Notes: a model not told the origin generated them from the sequence alone. Shown: positions 5,841 to 13,492, counted from the stretch's first letter. The stretch: DNA of 13,536 nucleotides from Syntrophaceae bacterium (GCA_014874425.1 JACWAG010000412.1:1-13536), one strand, 5' to 3'. Translations and numbers: made by a program.

Positions 5841-5975
5841 AATTGTTCTGAATATTTTTTTCGCAACTCTGACTTTGGCGCCGCATGGTTGAATTATTGA
5901 AAAAAAAGGTCGACTATCTAATTAGGCGGGTTTAATTGGAACAATATGAGAATATTCGCGCAACAGTGAAACCAA
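5841..5975. other. AT-rich divergent intergenic region, no gene seen
   Basis: This lies between the promoters of the activator (minus) and the lytic transglycosylase (plus). It contains A and T runs and one GC-rich patch, TTTGGCGCCGCATGG. That patch resembles a -24 element but no GC lies at the right distance on either strand, so it is not called as a sigma-54 promoter. Confidence 0.4.
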
Positions 5976-6004
5976 TTGCCAGAAAAGTATAATGATGATA
6001 TAAT
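5976..6004 (+). promoter_or_regulatory. Sigma-70-like promoter of the lytic transglycosylase gene
   Basis: TTGCCA (5976-5981, five of six -35 bases) and a perfect TATAAT (5999-6004) are separated by 17 bases. The start site is predicted near 6011, giving a leader of about 110 nt. The leader contains an imperfect 9-bp inverted repeat (6053-6061/6073-6081, one G-U) and TGTTA-N5-TAACA (6087-6101). Confidence 0.65.
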
Positions 6005-6120
6005 GTTATAAATGTAACTCAATTACCTCTAACTTGACAACCTTATTTATCCCCTGTTTTCTGATCAAATATGAAAATAGGCTAAGTGTTATCTCGTAAC
6101 ATTTGAGAGAGCGGCTGATT

Positions 6121-8274
6121 ATGTTCAGGAAAAACAGTCGTATAATGCGTCGAACCAGACCAAGGTCCCTGACGAGTCCGTCGGGTGTGTCCTTTATATA
6201 TCCAGTGGTGTTCTTTTTTACCGTCCTTTTGTTCACTTCAATGCTCGTGGGCATTGGTCCAGTATTGGCGTCCGATCCGGAACAGGCTGCTCAACATTGC
6301 TTCCTGTTGGGGAAAAGTGCGCTGGACGAGGGCAATGCGGCCAAAGCCGAGGAGTCCTGGAAACCCATTTTAGGCGACAGTCTCTACGGCCCGGTTTCAT
6401 ATCTGCTGTTGGCTAGGGGATACGCTCGTGAGAGGTCTTTTTCAAAGAGTGAGTCCCTGATTCGGGATTTCTTGAAATTGTATCCGAGTAGTCCGTACCG
6501 TGAAGCCTCGCTTGAGGACTTGACCGACTACGTCTATCTCCAGAGGAAACCTGAAGCGACAAAGTTGCTGCTGGAGTCTATCCCCAATGCTTCTGAATCT
6601 CGGAAACAGAACATTCTCCTGCGTTTGGGAGATATGGAAACTCGATCAGGCGACTTCAACAAGGCGCTGGTTTTCTATCGTAAACTTTATCTGAACTACC
6701 CTGCCGGCGCCGAAGGCCTGCAAGCTCGAGAGCGTATCAGCCGACTGGTATTTAACGGAAAGATACGGAAGCCGGAATTCACAGAAACTGAATTGTTGTC
6801 CCGAGCCTCTAAATTGTCCTCAGCCGGGCGTCACGATATGGCCTCTAATGTTTACCGGGGTCTTTTGAACAAAAAACCAACGGACTACTTGCTTGCGCTT
6901 AAATACGCCCGTTCCTTGTACAAGGATCGCAAGAACAATGAAGCGATCAAATCCCTTTCGGAACTCCTTACCAAACCAATCTCCGCAGAGACACGTGTAG
7001 AGGCCATTTACATTATGAGCCTCGTTTACTGGCGAATCGACAAGGACCCGGAGTTCGAATCTTGCTGCGCCAAAATTCTGGAAAAGGGCGCTTCTAACTT
7101 TAAGACCAGGGCGCTCGTAAACTTGGCGGCGTTCAATTACGAGAAAGGTCACCTGTCGCGCGCGGATACTTACTATAATCGACTTCTCTCAGAGTCGTCG
7201 GACCCCTCTATCAAAGGCAAGATAAAGTGGCGAGTGGCATGGATAAAATACCGATCACGTCAGTACAACGAAGCCGCTGTTAATTTCAGGGAAATCAGGG
7301 AATTCTCAAAGGACCCCCAGATGGCCAGGGCGTCCAAATATTGGGAGGCTAGGGCTACTACATTAGCCGGTAAATTTGAAAAGGCCCTCCCTCTTTATAG
7401 GGACTTGGCTGAAAACTATCGGTACGATTATTATGGTTCCAGGGCTCAAAAAATCCTTATTTCAGCAAAACAGCCAGTAACCCGGAATGTTCAAGCGCAA
7501 AGAAAACCCTTTCCCGATCTGCGCATAACACCTGCGCTTCGATCAAACGCTCTTGTTTTGAACGCCCTAAAACTGATCAGAATGGACTTGCCGGAATTTG
7601 CCCTACTTAATCTTCAGGCCCTTTCGAAAAATATCCGTTCCACTTATCCGATTATTTTTCTAATGGCAAAAGCGGCCCAGCAGTCGGGCTACTACGGGTT
7701 GGCTCATGAGATAGTAGTATCGGGGTTTTCTGGTTTTGTTGACAATCCTCCTGATGACGCGCCCAGGGAATTTGTTGAACTGGCTTATCCTCGCGTGCAT
7801 ATGGCTGAAACCTCGGAACACGCTACTAGAGGCGGCGTTGATCCATTCCTTGTATGGGCGGTTGTTCGCCAGGAAAGCAGATATGACGCGTACGCTGTAT
7901 CGCCCGCTGGCGCCCTCGGCCTGATGCAGGTTACCCCGAGGACCGCATCAGCCGTCACAAAGAGGACTGCAAGTCCCAATACTCAAGTAGTCCAGGAACT
8001 GCTGGACCCCAAAAAGAACCTTTCGGTGGGTATTCAAGTCCTGGCTGATAACCTTCGCCAGTTCAAGGGAAATGTAGTGCCGGCCATAGCAGCCTACAAC
8101 GCGGACATCAACAAGGTCCGACAATGGATCGTCAGAAACGGTCGCATGAAACAGGACGAATTTATAGAAAACATTCCTTATTCCGAGACACGTCTTTACG
8201 TTAAAAAAGTGTTGACCAATCTTGCGGCCTATTCAAAAATATACGCTCGAAAAGACCTTGCTGGATACTGGTAA
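6121..8274 (+). CDS. slt: Secreted soluble lytic murein transglycosylase (SLT) with helical repeats
   Basis: A 717-residue protein from the ATG at 6121. Residues 1-50 form a signal peptide: basic start with MRRTRPR, hydrophobic core FIYPVVFFFTVLLF, and a likely cleavage after VLA50. Residues 55-560 are helical, repeat-like (TPR-type) sequence, as in the superhelical part of Slt70. The C-terminal SLT domain (about 570-710) has the catalytic Glu585 in VVRQES, GALGLMQVTP (597-606), AIAAYN (655-660) and IPYSETRLYV (685-694). The enzyme cleaves peptidoglycan between MurNAc and GlcNAc, forming 1,6-anhydroMurNAc ends in the periplasm. The ATG follows GAGAGAGCGG; an in-frame TTG at 6103 would add six residues. 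Length and layout are close to Slt70. A DUF1285-like gene follows after 56 nt and may be co-transcribed. Confidence 0.9.
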   Translation: MFRKNSRIMRRTRPRSLTSPSGVSFIYPVVFFFTVLLFTSMLVGIGPVLASDPEQAAQHCFLLGKSALDEGNAAKAEESWKPILGDSLYGPVSYLLLARGYARERSFSKSESLIRDFLKLYPSSPYREASLEDLTDYVYLQRKPEATKLLLESIPNASESRKQNILLRLGDMETRSGDFNKALVFYRKLYLNYPAGAEGLQARERISRLVFNGKIRKPEFTETELLSRASKLSSAGRHDMASNVYRGLLNKKPTDYLLALKYARSLYKDRKNNEAIKSLSELLTKPISAETRVEAIYIMSLVYWRIDKDPEFESCCAKILEKGASNFKTRALVNLAAFNYEKGHLSRADTYYNRLLSESSDPSIKGKIKWRVAWIKYRSRQYNEAAVNFREIREFSKDPQMARASKYWEARATTLAGKFEKALPLYRDLAENYRYDYYGSRAQKILISAKQPVTRNVQAQRKPFPDLRITPALRSNALVLNALKLIRMDLPEFALLNLQALSKNIRSTYPIIFLMAKAAQQSGYYGLAHEIVVSGFSGFVDNPPDDAPREFVELAYPRVHMAETSEHATRGGVDPFLVWAVVRQESRYDAYAVSPAGALGLMQVTPRTASAVTKRTASPNTQVVQELLDPKKNLSVGIQVLADNLRQFKGNVVPAIAAYNADINKVRQWIVRNGRMKQDEFIENIPYSETRLYVKKVLTNLAAYSKIYARKDLAGYW

Positions 8275-8330
8275 AGGCCGATTGCCCTTGCAGGTTTCTT
8301 TGAGATGGAAGCACAAGGAAGTCAAAACCA

Positions 8331-8813
8331 TTGAATCAAAATGATCCCCCCTACTTTGACGTCACGCCACACCTGAGGCTTTTCATCGACAAAGATGGCA
8401 GGTGGTATCAAAATGGAGCTGAAATCATCCATCCGGGTATCCGGCGACAATTCCTGGAAGCCCTCGAAATAAGCCCCATCGGTGGTTACCGTATCCGTCT
8501 TGATCGAGAGGTCTGTCAAGTTGAAGTTGAGGACGCCCCATATGTAGTCGTGGGAATCGTTGATAATGGAGATGGAAACCTCAGCCTTGAACTAAAAGAC
8601 GGCGCCAAGGAAGTCTTCGATCCTGAGACGTTTTGGATCAACGATCAGAACATTCCTTATTCAATGGTTAGGAATGGCGAATTTCCAGCCCGTTTTAGCC
8701 GTCCAGCCTACTATGAACTTGCGCAAAGGATCGTATCCGACGAGGGAAACCAGTCCTTTTTACTGGTCCTAAATGGCAAATCGTGGCCTGTCAGAATAGA
8801 AACTACTCCTTGA
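8331..8813 (+). CDS. DUF1285-like conserved protein
   Basis: A 160-residue soluble protein with no signal peptide or membrane segment. DKDGRWYQNGAEIIHPGI, GYRIRLDREV and the acidic VEVEDAPYVVVGI resemble DUF1285 proteins, which have a W-x-x-x-G-x-x-I start and a V-E-V-E-D-A-P-[YF]-V motif. The family has no established biochemical role known to me. The start is TTG at 8331, preceded by AAGGAAG at about 9 bases. The nearest upstream ATG (8305) is out of frame and stops at once, and no in-frame ATG occurs in the first two-thirds of the gene. It ends just before an inverted repeat shared with the convergent dtd operon. Confidence 0.75.
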   Translation: MNQNDPPYFDVTPHLRLFIDKDGRWYQNGAEIIHPGIRRQFLEALEISPIGGYRIRLDREVCQVEVEDAPYVVVGIVDNGDGNLSLELKDGAKEVFDPETFWINDQNIPYSMVRNGEFPARFSRPAYYELAQRIVSDEGNQSFLLVLNGKSWPVRIETTP

Positions 8814-8837
8814 TCCGCCAGCCTTGAGCCGGTTTCG

Positions 8838-8873
8838 GTCATGAAGAAGTTGGCTGACTTGCCGGTTCATGAC
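8838..8873. terminator. Inverted repeat between convergent genes, likely bidirectional terminator
   Basis: GTCATGAA (8838-8845) and TTCATGAC (8866-8873) are perfect arms. A smaller AAGT/ACTT repeat is nested in the loop. On the plus strand GACGAACTCTTTG follows, and there is no strong T-run on either side. Its position between the DUF1285-like gene and dtd makes a terminator role likely, though not a textbook one. Confidence 0.45.
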
Positions 8874-8895
8874 GAACTCTTTGTAAATTTTAAGA

Positions 8896-9360
8896 TTAGC
8901 CGGTTTGAGACCGGTCGATTGGCGGAGTCTCAACTATCAATGTTACAGGACCGTCATTTGTGAGTTCCACCTGCATCATGGCGCCGAAAACCCCATGCTG
9001 GACTGGTATCCCTGTTCTTCTGAGTTTTGTTATGAAGTCCCGGTAATGTCCTTCAGCCGTTTGGGCCGTGGCCGCGAGCGAATAGGAAGGTCTTTTCCCC
9101 TTTCGACAATCCCCATACAAAGTGAATTGCGATACAACAAGTATCTCGCCGTTGATCTGTGAAATATCGAGATTCATTTTACCGGATGGGTCTGAGAATA
9201 TTCTTAGACCGGCAACTTTGTCGGCCAACCAATTAACTCCGGCCTGGGTGTCGTCTTTCGCCGCTCCCAGAAGAATCAACATGCCTTGCCCTATGTTCGC
9301 TACGGGTTTGCCATTGACGACGACGCGGGAGCGAATGACTCTCTGGACCACGGCTTTCAT
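8896..9360 (-). CDS. dtd: D-aminoacyl-tRNA deacylase (D-Tyr-tRNA deacylase)
   Basis: A 154-residue DTD, close to the usual length of about 145-150. It hydrolyses D-aminoacyl-tRNAs, and mischarged Gly-tRNA(Ala), as a homodimer in the cytoplasm. Signatures are MKAVVQRVIRSRVVVNG at the start, SQFTLYGD (77-84) followed by RKGKRPSY, and NDGPVT (135-140) with the Gly137-Pro138 chiral-proofreading motif. The ATG at 9360 is chosen over an in-frame ATG at 9390 because it gives the family N-terminus and overlaps the NUDIX stop codon as ATGA, a sign of translational coupling. It is the last gene of a four-gene minus-strand group. Confidence 0.95.
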   Translation of the reverse strand: MKAVVQRVIRSRVVVNGKPVANIGQGMLILLGAAKDDTQAGVNWLADKVAGLRIFSDPSGKMNLDISQINGEILVVSQFTLYGDCRKGKRPSYSLAATAQTAEGHYRDFITKLRRTGIPVQHGVFGAMMQVELTNDGPVTLIVETPPIDRSQTG

Positions 9361-9878
9361 GAGGACCCTGTGTTCATATATAGATCCCACAAAAGAATAA
9401 ACGCTGGAACGAAGTCATCACAGTCGTTTTTCATAAGTTCAGACAACTCTCTGGGACTAATGAATTTGCCATCATAAATTTCCTTGGGATCGGGTACCGG
9501 GGCGGCATCAGAATGGGCCTCGAATAGGACAACGTTCTCATTGTCCGTTTCAGGGCAGGCCTCAACCTTCAGTATTACAGCGAGACCTGCCATGATACCC
9601 AATTCCTCCTGAAGTTCGCGTCTAGCGGCCTCGTTGTAGGTCTCACCGCTATCTACATGGCCTGCCGCAGACGAATCCAGTTTCAAGGGATAACGGTCTT
9701 TCCACTTGGACCGTCTCTGAATATATATTGCGCCCATTGAGTTGAACAAGAAAACATGGACCGCCCGATGGATCAAGCCTTTTTCATGAATTTCGCCGCG
9801 AGTGGCCTGACCGACTACTTTGTCGTCCATACCTACGACATCCAGTATTTCACTCGCCTGGAGATTGTTTTCCGTCAA
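9357..9878 (-). CDS. NUDIX hydrolase, IPP-isomerase-like (YfcD-type) subgroup
   Basis: A 173-residue NUDIX protein. The box is complete: G73-x5-E79-x7-R87-E-L-x-E91-E92-x-G94-I, which binds divalent metal and cleaves nucleoside-diphosphate-linked compounds. ILDVVGMDDKVVGQATRGEIH and RAVHVFLFNSMGAIYIQRRS, then LDSSAAGHVDSGETY, place it in the subgroup often annotated as isopentenyl-diphosphate isomerase-like or YfcD. The substrate cannot be told. The start is TTG at 9878, supported by GAGG (9886-9889) 7 bases upstream; no in-frame ATG occurs before codon 17. It lies 23 nt after the AhbA-like gene and overlaps dtd by ATGA. Confidence 0.88.
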   Translation of the reverse strand: MTENNLQASEILDVVGMDDKVVGQATRGEIHEKGLIHRAVHVFLFNSMGAIYIQRRSKWKDRYPLKLDSSAAGHVDSGETYNEAARRELQEELGIMAGLAVILKVEACPETDNENVVLFEAHSDAAPVPDPKEIYDGKFISPRELSELMKNDCDDFVPAFILLWDLYMNTGSS

Positions 9879-9901
9879 TGAACGGCCTCTGTCCTTTATA
9901 T

Positions 9902-10372
9902 CTAGAATTTAAAATCGACCCGGATCTTAAATATTCTTTTCGCAGGGAATTCAGAAAGCTCGATGCCGGTTTTTGCGGACATTTCATTGATAATCCGCAT
10001 TTTTTCCTCTTCCGATTGAGCTATCAAAGTGAACCAGACGTTAAAATCATGTTTCCTGAGATAATTATGGGTTACTCCAGGGAATGAATTCACGACAGCG
10101 ACGAAATCATCCAACTGCTCCACCGGAACTCGGGCTGTGACCAAAGTGCTTACGAACCCCAATTTTCTTGAATTTATCGAGGCCCCTATACGTCGAATTA
10201 TGCCTGCTTCTCTCAATTTTGCGATCCTGGCGAGCGCTTCCTCCTCCGATATCCCGATTCTTGCCCCAAGCGCCCTATATGGATGCGATTGGACAGGGAA
10301 GTCGGACTGGACCTCATTCAATAACGCCCGATCAGTCTCGTCAATCTGCGTGTGAAGATTTTCTTTGGACAT
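9902..10372 (-). CDS. ahbA: Siroheme decarboxylase subunit, AhbA type (Lrp/AsnC-like fold)
   Basis: A 156-residue protein with an N-terminal winged-helix part (about 12-62: ALLNEVQSDFPV, GISEEEALARIAKLREAGII) and a C-terminal RAM-like half with GFVSTLVTARVP, PGVTHNYLR (98-106), FNVWFTLIA (110-118) and the ending FKIRVDFKF. This pattern fits the alpha subunit of siroheme decarboxylase rather than transcriptional Lrp, which usually lacks HNYLR and FNVWF. AhbAB converts siroheme to didecarboxysiroheme in the haem pathway of sulfate reducers and methanogens, and related NirDLGH proteins act in haem d1 synthesis. The ATG at 10372 has AAGGCGAG directly upstream. No AhbB partner lies next to it. Cobalamin genes on the opposite strand share the siroheme/precorrin-2 branch. 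A simple Lrp regulator is the alternative. Confidence 0.8.
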   Translation of the reverse strand: MSKENLHTQIDETDRALLNEVQSDFPVQSHPYRALGARIGISEEEALARIAKLREAGIIRRIGASINSRKLGFVSTLVTARVPVEQLDDFVAVVNSFPGVTHNYLRKHDFNVWFTLIAQSEEEKMRIINEMSAKTGIELSEFPAKRIFKIRVDFKF

Positions 10373-10439
10373 GCTCGCCTTGAACCCAACCGGAAAGAAT
10401 TAGTGTCATCAAGAATCATAGAAATAAGGGACAATCATT

Positions 10440-11561
10440 TCAAGCCTGACTGAGAAAATGGATGTGCTGTTTAGGGTCATCAACAACCGCTGAACAGCCT
10501 TTAAGCGCAGTATATGACGGGTTTGCCGCCACAACAACCCTGAATCCAGTCATCCTTACTATAAGCTCCGGTAACCCATGGAGTAGGGACAACCCACCTG
10601 AAAGCACAATAGGGAAATTTTCCATGTCCGACAAAAGCGCAGGTGAGCAATTGTCAAGAGCCTCCTGAATCAAATCGACTATCGAATTTATTGGTGTCTC
10701 AACTGCCCGGGAAATTTCGGATGGTCCCATCTCAATACTCTTTAGACCGCCTTTCCCAGCTTCTCTACCGGTAACTCGCATAGTTTCGTGGGGAGTCAAC
10801 GAACTCTCAGCATAGGCCAATTTTTCTTTGATTTTCTCAGCCATTTCCATAGTGACCTGAATGTTGTAACGATGAAGAAGATATTCATAGATGGCGTAAT
10901 CGATGGTTTCTCCGCCGACGCGCGCCGCGTCTGAATAAATAATGTGTCCCAGACCTACTATCCCGACCTCACAAACGCCACCACCAAGGATTGCTAGCAT
11001 CCGAGCCCGGGGAGAGTCGATTTTATAGCCCACCCCAATCGCTGCTGCTATTAGGGTAGGAGCAAGATAAACTTTGCCGGCCCCTGATTTCGTAGCGGCT
11101 TCGATGATGGCCCTCCTTTCAAGCCTCGTCCCACAACTAGGAGATGTGACAGCCATTCTATAGCACCTAGGGGAATTCCCTTTTCGGGCGCTATCCAGTA
11201 AATGACGAAGCATTAAAGCGGCGTGTCCAGCGTCTGAAATTACTCCGGCGCATAAAGGCTTGTGAAGAGCTACGTAATCAGGAGACCGTCCAATTAGGTT
11301 CCTTGCCTTAAAACCCGCAGCGAGAGGCCTGCCGTCTACCGAGTTGGTGGCGAGAACAGAAGGCTCATCCACGAACATTCCCCGACCACGCATGTACATT
11401 CTGGTATTGGTTGTCCCAAGATCAACGGCCAACTCGACTCCGACGCGGTCTCGGAAAGCCACAATAGCCCTGCCAAGTTTGTCGATATGGCCATTGAGCT
11501 TTTCGGACCATCGCTGAAATCTAGGTTGGCTGTTAATTGTCCCCAGGATGTAAAACTCCAC
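10440..11561 (-). CDS. Divergent MreB-like actin-fold protein with altered ATPase motifs
   Basis: A 373-residue MreB/Mbl relative. VDLGTTNTRMYMRGRGMFVDEPSV (phosphate-1 region, 46-69 with Asp47), LERRAI with Glu148 (the place of the MreB catalytic Glu), ARVGGETIDYAI (213-224), LSGGLSLLHGLPELI near the C-terminus and KGCSAVVDD follow the MreB order. However, phosphate-2 reads AILGGGVCEV (190-199) where MreB has VDIGGGTTEV, so the key Asp and the following Thr are lost. LIEEPMAAA is replaced by LAPTLIAAA. The GTG start at 11561 gives an unusual extension of about 40 residues and lacks a clear ribosome binding site. A GTG at 11462 with AGGG upstream would give a normal MreB-like start. No mreC/mreD adjoin. 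It leads the ahbA-NUDIX-dtd group, 67 nt before ahbA. It may have a structural or regulatory role without normal hydrolysis. Confidence 0.8.
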   Translation of the reverse strand: MEFYILGTINSQPRFQRWSEKLNGHIDKLGRAIVAFRDRVGVELAVDLGTTNTRMYMRGRGMFVDEPSVLATNSVDGRPLAAGFKARNLIGRSPDYVALHKPLCAGVISDAGHAALMLRHLLDSARKGNSPRCYRMAVTSPSCGTRLERRAIIEAATKSGAGKVYLAPTLIAAAIGVGYKIDSPRARMLAILGGGVCEVGIVGLGHIIYSDAARVGGETIDYAIYEYLLHRYNIQVTMEMAEKIKEKLAYAESSLTPHETMRVTGREAGKGGLKSIEMGPSEISRAVETPINSIVDLIQEALDNCSPALLSDMENFPIVLSGGLSLLHGLPELIVRMTGFRVVVAANPSYTALKGCSAVVDDPKQHIHFLSQA

Positions 11562-11687
11562 GACGCGCTATCTGAATTTGAATGCGAAAGGCCTTGCGCC
11601 AATTTTCCCATTCCGTGCGAGAGCGCAATAGTATTGCTAAAAGCGACGCGAGTCGAGTAATAATAAGTCTGGAACTCAATATTATTC

Positions 11688-11693
11688 TATAAT
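11688..11693 (+). promoter_or_regulatory. Possible -10 box upstream of cbiB
   Basis: A perfect TATAAT occurs 57 bases before the cbiB ATG in the 188-bp divergent gap, but no good -35 lies 16-18 bases upstream. A TTGACA nearby (about 11697-11702) has only a poor -10 (TTTTAG) 17 bases on. TATTAT-TCT-ATAATA forms an inverted repeat over the box. I saw no cobalamin riboswitch. Confidence 0.25.
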
Positions 11694-11749
11694 AAATTGA
11701 CACAGCTTCAGAAAGTCTGTTTTAGGGGAACCTGCAAGGCCTAGAAACC

Positions 11750-12703
11750 ATGATCCCTATACCGCTGCAATTAATAGTGGCAATGTCGCTGGACGCATTA
11801 ATCGGCGATCCGAGATGGTGGCCTCATCCAGTCCGTTTTATAGGCGAGTTTGCTCTGAGTCTTGAAGGAAAAATGAGGGCGCTTTTCAAGAACGAACTCA
11901 TCGCCGGCGCATTTACAGCATTTACAGTTATTGGGGCTACATGGGGAGTGACCTTCTGTCTCGTTGGGATTGGGCGCATTTTTCACCCGTTACTTGGGGA
12001 TGCGATCTCAATTTTCATAATGTACACGGGGATAGCGGCACACGATCTGGCCAAGCATGCTCGATCCGTCCAGGGAGCGCTGGATGAGCAAGACATAGAA
12101 TTGGCGAGGAAAAGGGTGGGCATGATTTGCGGACGGGACACGGGCACTCTAGACGGGCAAGCCGTTGTAATGGCAACCATTGAAAGCGTGGCTGAAAACT
12201 CTGTTGACGGGGTTACGGCCCCTTTATTCTACGGGTTGCTCGCTGGTCCTGTCGGGGTCATGGTCTACAAGGCAATCAGCACGCTGGACTCTACTTTTGG
12301 CTACAAAAACGAGCGCTACTTTCACTTCGGTTGGGCCTCAGCCAGGTTGGACGACGTCGCCGCGTTTTTCCCGAGCCGGCTTACATCCCTTTTGGTTCCC
12401 GTTGCAGCATGGATAACGGGTATGCGTGGTCATGACTCTTTTCGGGTCCTTAAAAGAGACCGATTGAAACACGCGAGCCCGAATTCCGGTCACTCTGAGG
12501 CTGCTTTCGCCGGGGCTCTGGGGTTAAGGCTGGGCGGTCCGAGCTACTATGGAGGGGTCCTTCATGAAAAGCCGTTCATTGGTGACCCCATCATTGAACC
12601 AGATCCGAAGTTTATTGGAAAAAGCGTTAAACTCATGAACATTACAACGGTAATCTCCTTTGTCGCCTTCACCGTCTTGTTTTTTTTGTTGAAACATATT
12701 TAG
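11750..12703 (+). CDS. cbiB: Adenosylcobinamide-phosphate synthase
   Basis: A 317-residue integral membrane enzyme, the usual CbiB/CobD length. It attaches aminopropanol (phosphate) to adenosylcobyric acid in cobalamin synthesis. Typical motifs are LIGDPRWWPHPVRFIG (17-32), CGRDTGTLDG (127-136), ESVAENSVDGVTAPL (145-159), YKNERY (185-190), FPSRLT (207-212) and KHASPNSGHSEAA (240-252). Hydrophobic segments lie at about 50-75, 80-96, 155-172, 210-222 and 298-314. The ATG at 11750 follows AAGG at about 10 bases. It is divergent from the MreB-like gene and is followed by a terminator and cbiE. The name avoids confusion with the L-threonine-phosphate decarboxylase also called CobD. Confidence 0.94.
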   Translation: MIPIPLQLIVAMSLDALIGDPRWWPHPVRFIGEFALSLEGKMRALFKNELIAGAFTAFTVIGATWGVTFCLVGIGRIFHPLLGDAISIFIMYTGIAAHDLAKHARSVQGALDEQDIELARKRVGMICGRDTGTLDGQAVVMATIESVAENSVDGVTAPLFYGLLAGPVGVMVYKAISTLDSTFGYKNERYFHFGWASARLDDVAAFFPSRLTSLLVPVAAWITGMRGHDSFRVLKRDRLKHASPNSGHSEAAFAGALGLRLGGPSYYGGVLHEKPFIGDPIIEPDPKFIGKSVKLMNITTVISFVAFTVLFFLLKHI

Positions 12704-12732
12704 GGGCCTATTTTGATGTTTATTTCGCACCG

Positions 12733-12760
12733 CATGGCCTGAAGTAGGCCATGGCTTTTT
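12733..12760 (+). terminator. Rho-independent terminator between cbiB and cbiE
   Basis: CATGGCCT (12733-12740), a GAAGT loop and AGGCCATG (12746-12753) form a perfect 8-bp stem, followed by GC and five T residues (12756-12760). This is a textbook intrinsic terminator. It lies only 13 bases before the cbiE start, so cbiE needs readthrough, antitermination or a promoter inside cbiB. Confidence 0.75.
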
Positions 12761-12773
12761 ACCAGAGACTCTT

Positions 12774-13418
12774 ATGCCCATTGTCCCGCAAATCAATATC
12801 GTAGGCTGTGGCCCAGGATCACCGGACTACCTTACACAGGAAGCAATTTCTGTCGTAAAGGAATCTTCCATCATTGTGGGCTATGACAGGTTAATGGAAT
12901 TGTTTCCATGGTATGAGGGCGTGCGACTCTCTCTTGGACCAGACCTCCAGGCAGGTTTGCGCAAGATTGAATCATTGCGCTCCGCAGGACCTGTAACGGT
13001 TCTCGTAAGCGGCGATCCAGGTTTCTTTAGTCTTGCGAAACTTGTCCTAAGACAGTTTGGAAGAGAAAATTGCAGGATTGTGCCGGGTATCAGTTCGGTC
13101 CATGTGGCTTTTTCAAGGATCTGTCTTGATTGGGCTGACGCAAAAATCATTAGCGCTCATGTGTCGGACCCGGATCAGGCGATCGACCAGTCTGTGGCTA
13201 AAGAATCCAAGATTGCGGTATTGCTCGGACGCTCGGACTCCATGAAATGGGTAATCTCATTCTTGAAGCGGTTTCCGGCCAAACGGCGCATATTTGTGTG
13301 TGAAGACCTCACATTGTGCGACGAAAGGGTTAGGGAAGTCGAGCAAACACAACTTCAGGACCTTCGTGTTAGTTCCAGGACCGTAGTTTTGTTGATTTGT
13401 CAGGGACTTCTCGAATGA
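12774..13418 (+). CDS. cbiE: Cobalt-precorrin-7 (C5)-methyltransferase, CbiE subunit
   Basis: A 214-residue SAM-dependent tetrapyrrole methyltransferase. The N-terminal INIVGCGPGSPDYLT (7-21) is the glycine-rich loop of the family, and VSGDPGFFSL (78-87) is the second SAM-contact motif typical of CbiE/CobL-N. PGISSVHVAFSRICLDWADA and LLGRSD follow as expected. It methylates C5 of the corrin ring; the C15 methylase and decarboxylase CbiT is not fused, since the length matches CbiE alone. The ATG at 12774 has only a weak AGAG upstream and sits right behind an intrinsic terminator. The stop codon overlaps a short open frame by ATGA. Confidence 0.93.
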   Translation: MPIVPQINIVGCGPGSPDYLTQEAISVVKESSIIVGYDRLMELFPWYEGVRLSLGPDLQAGLRKIESLRSAGPVTVLVSGDPGFFSLAKLVLRQFGRENCRIVPGISSVHVAFSRICLDWADAKIISAHVSDPDQAIDQSVAKESKIAVLLGRSDSMKWVISFLKRFPAKRRIFVCEDLTLCDERVREVEQTQLQDLRVSSRTVVLLICQGLLE

Positions 13419-13492
13419 CCGGCTGCCCTTCACGCCGGTTGGATTTATTCTCCGACGCCCGTATCGTCGAGAATTCAGGATACCGGATATGA
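13415..13492 (+). CDS. 25-codon open frame bridging cbiE and cbiJ (possible coupling peptide)
   Basis: The ATG overlaps the cbiE stop (ATGA at 13415-13418) and the TGA overlaps the next gene's ATG (ATGA at 13489-13492). CAGGG lies about 9 bases before the ATG. The peptide, starting MTGCPSRRLDLFSD, matches nothing I know. It may keep ribosomes running between the two genes. The ACCGGC/GCCGGT repeat (13418-13423/13434-13439) falls inside it. Chance occurrence is quite possible. Confidence 0.25.
   Translation: MTGCPSRRLDLFSDARIVENSGYRI

Noticed and set aside
5870..5895. TTTGGCGCCGCATGG patch as a sigma-54 promoter
   Set aside because: The GC of the -12 element is not at the required 10-base distance from GG on either strand.
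6820..7152. Minus-strand open frame of 110 codons inside the lytic transglycosylase gene
   Set aside because: Antisense shadow of an intact conserved gene with no family resemblance.
11336..11611. Alternative frame with an ATG at 11611 overlapping the MreB-like start, considered as a frameshifted true N-terminus
   Set aside because: Its sequence bears no MreB similarity, and the MreB-like frame already contains the complete phosphate-1 region.
11562..11749. Cobalamin riboswitch before cbiB
   Set aside because: No B12-box-like sequence or multi-stem layout is visible in this 188-base gap, which is too short for a full riboswitch plus promoters.
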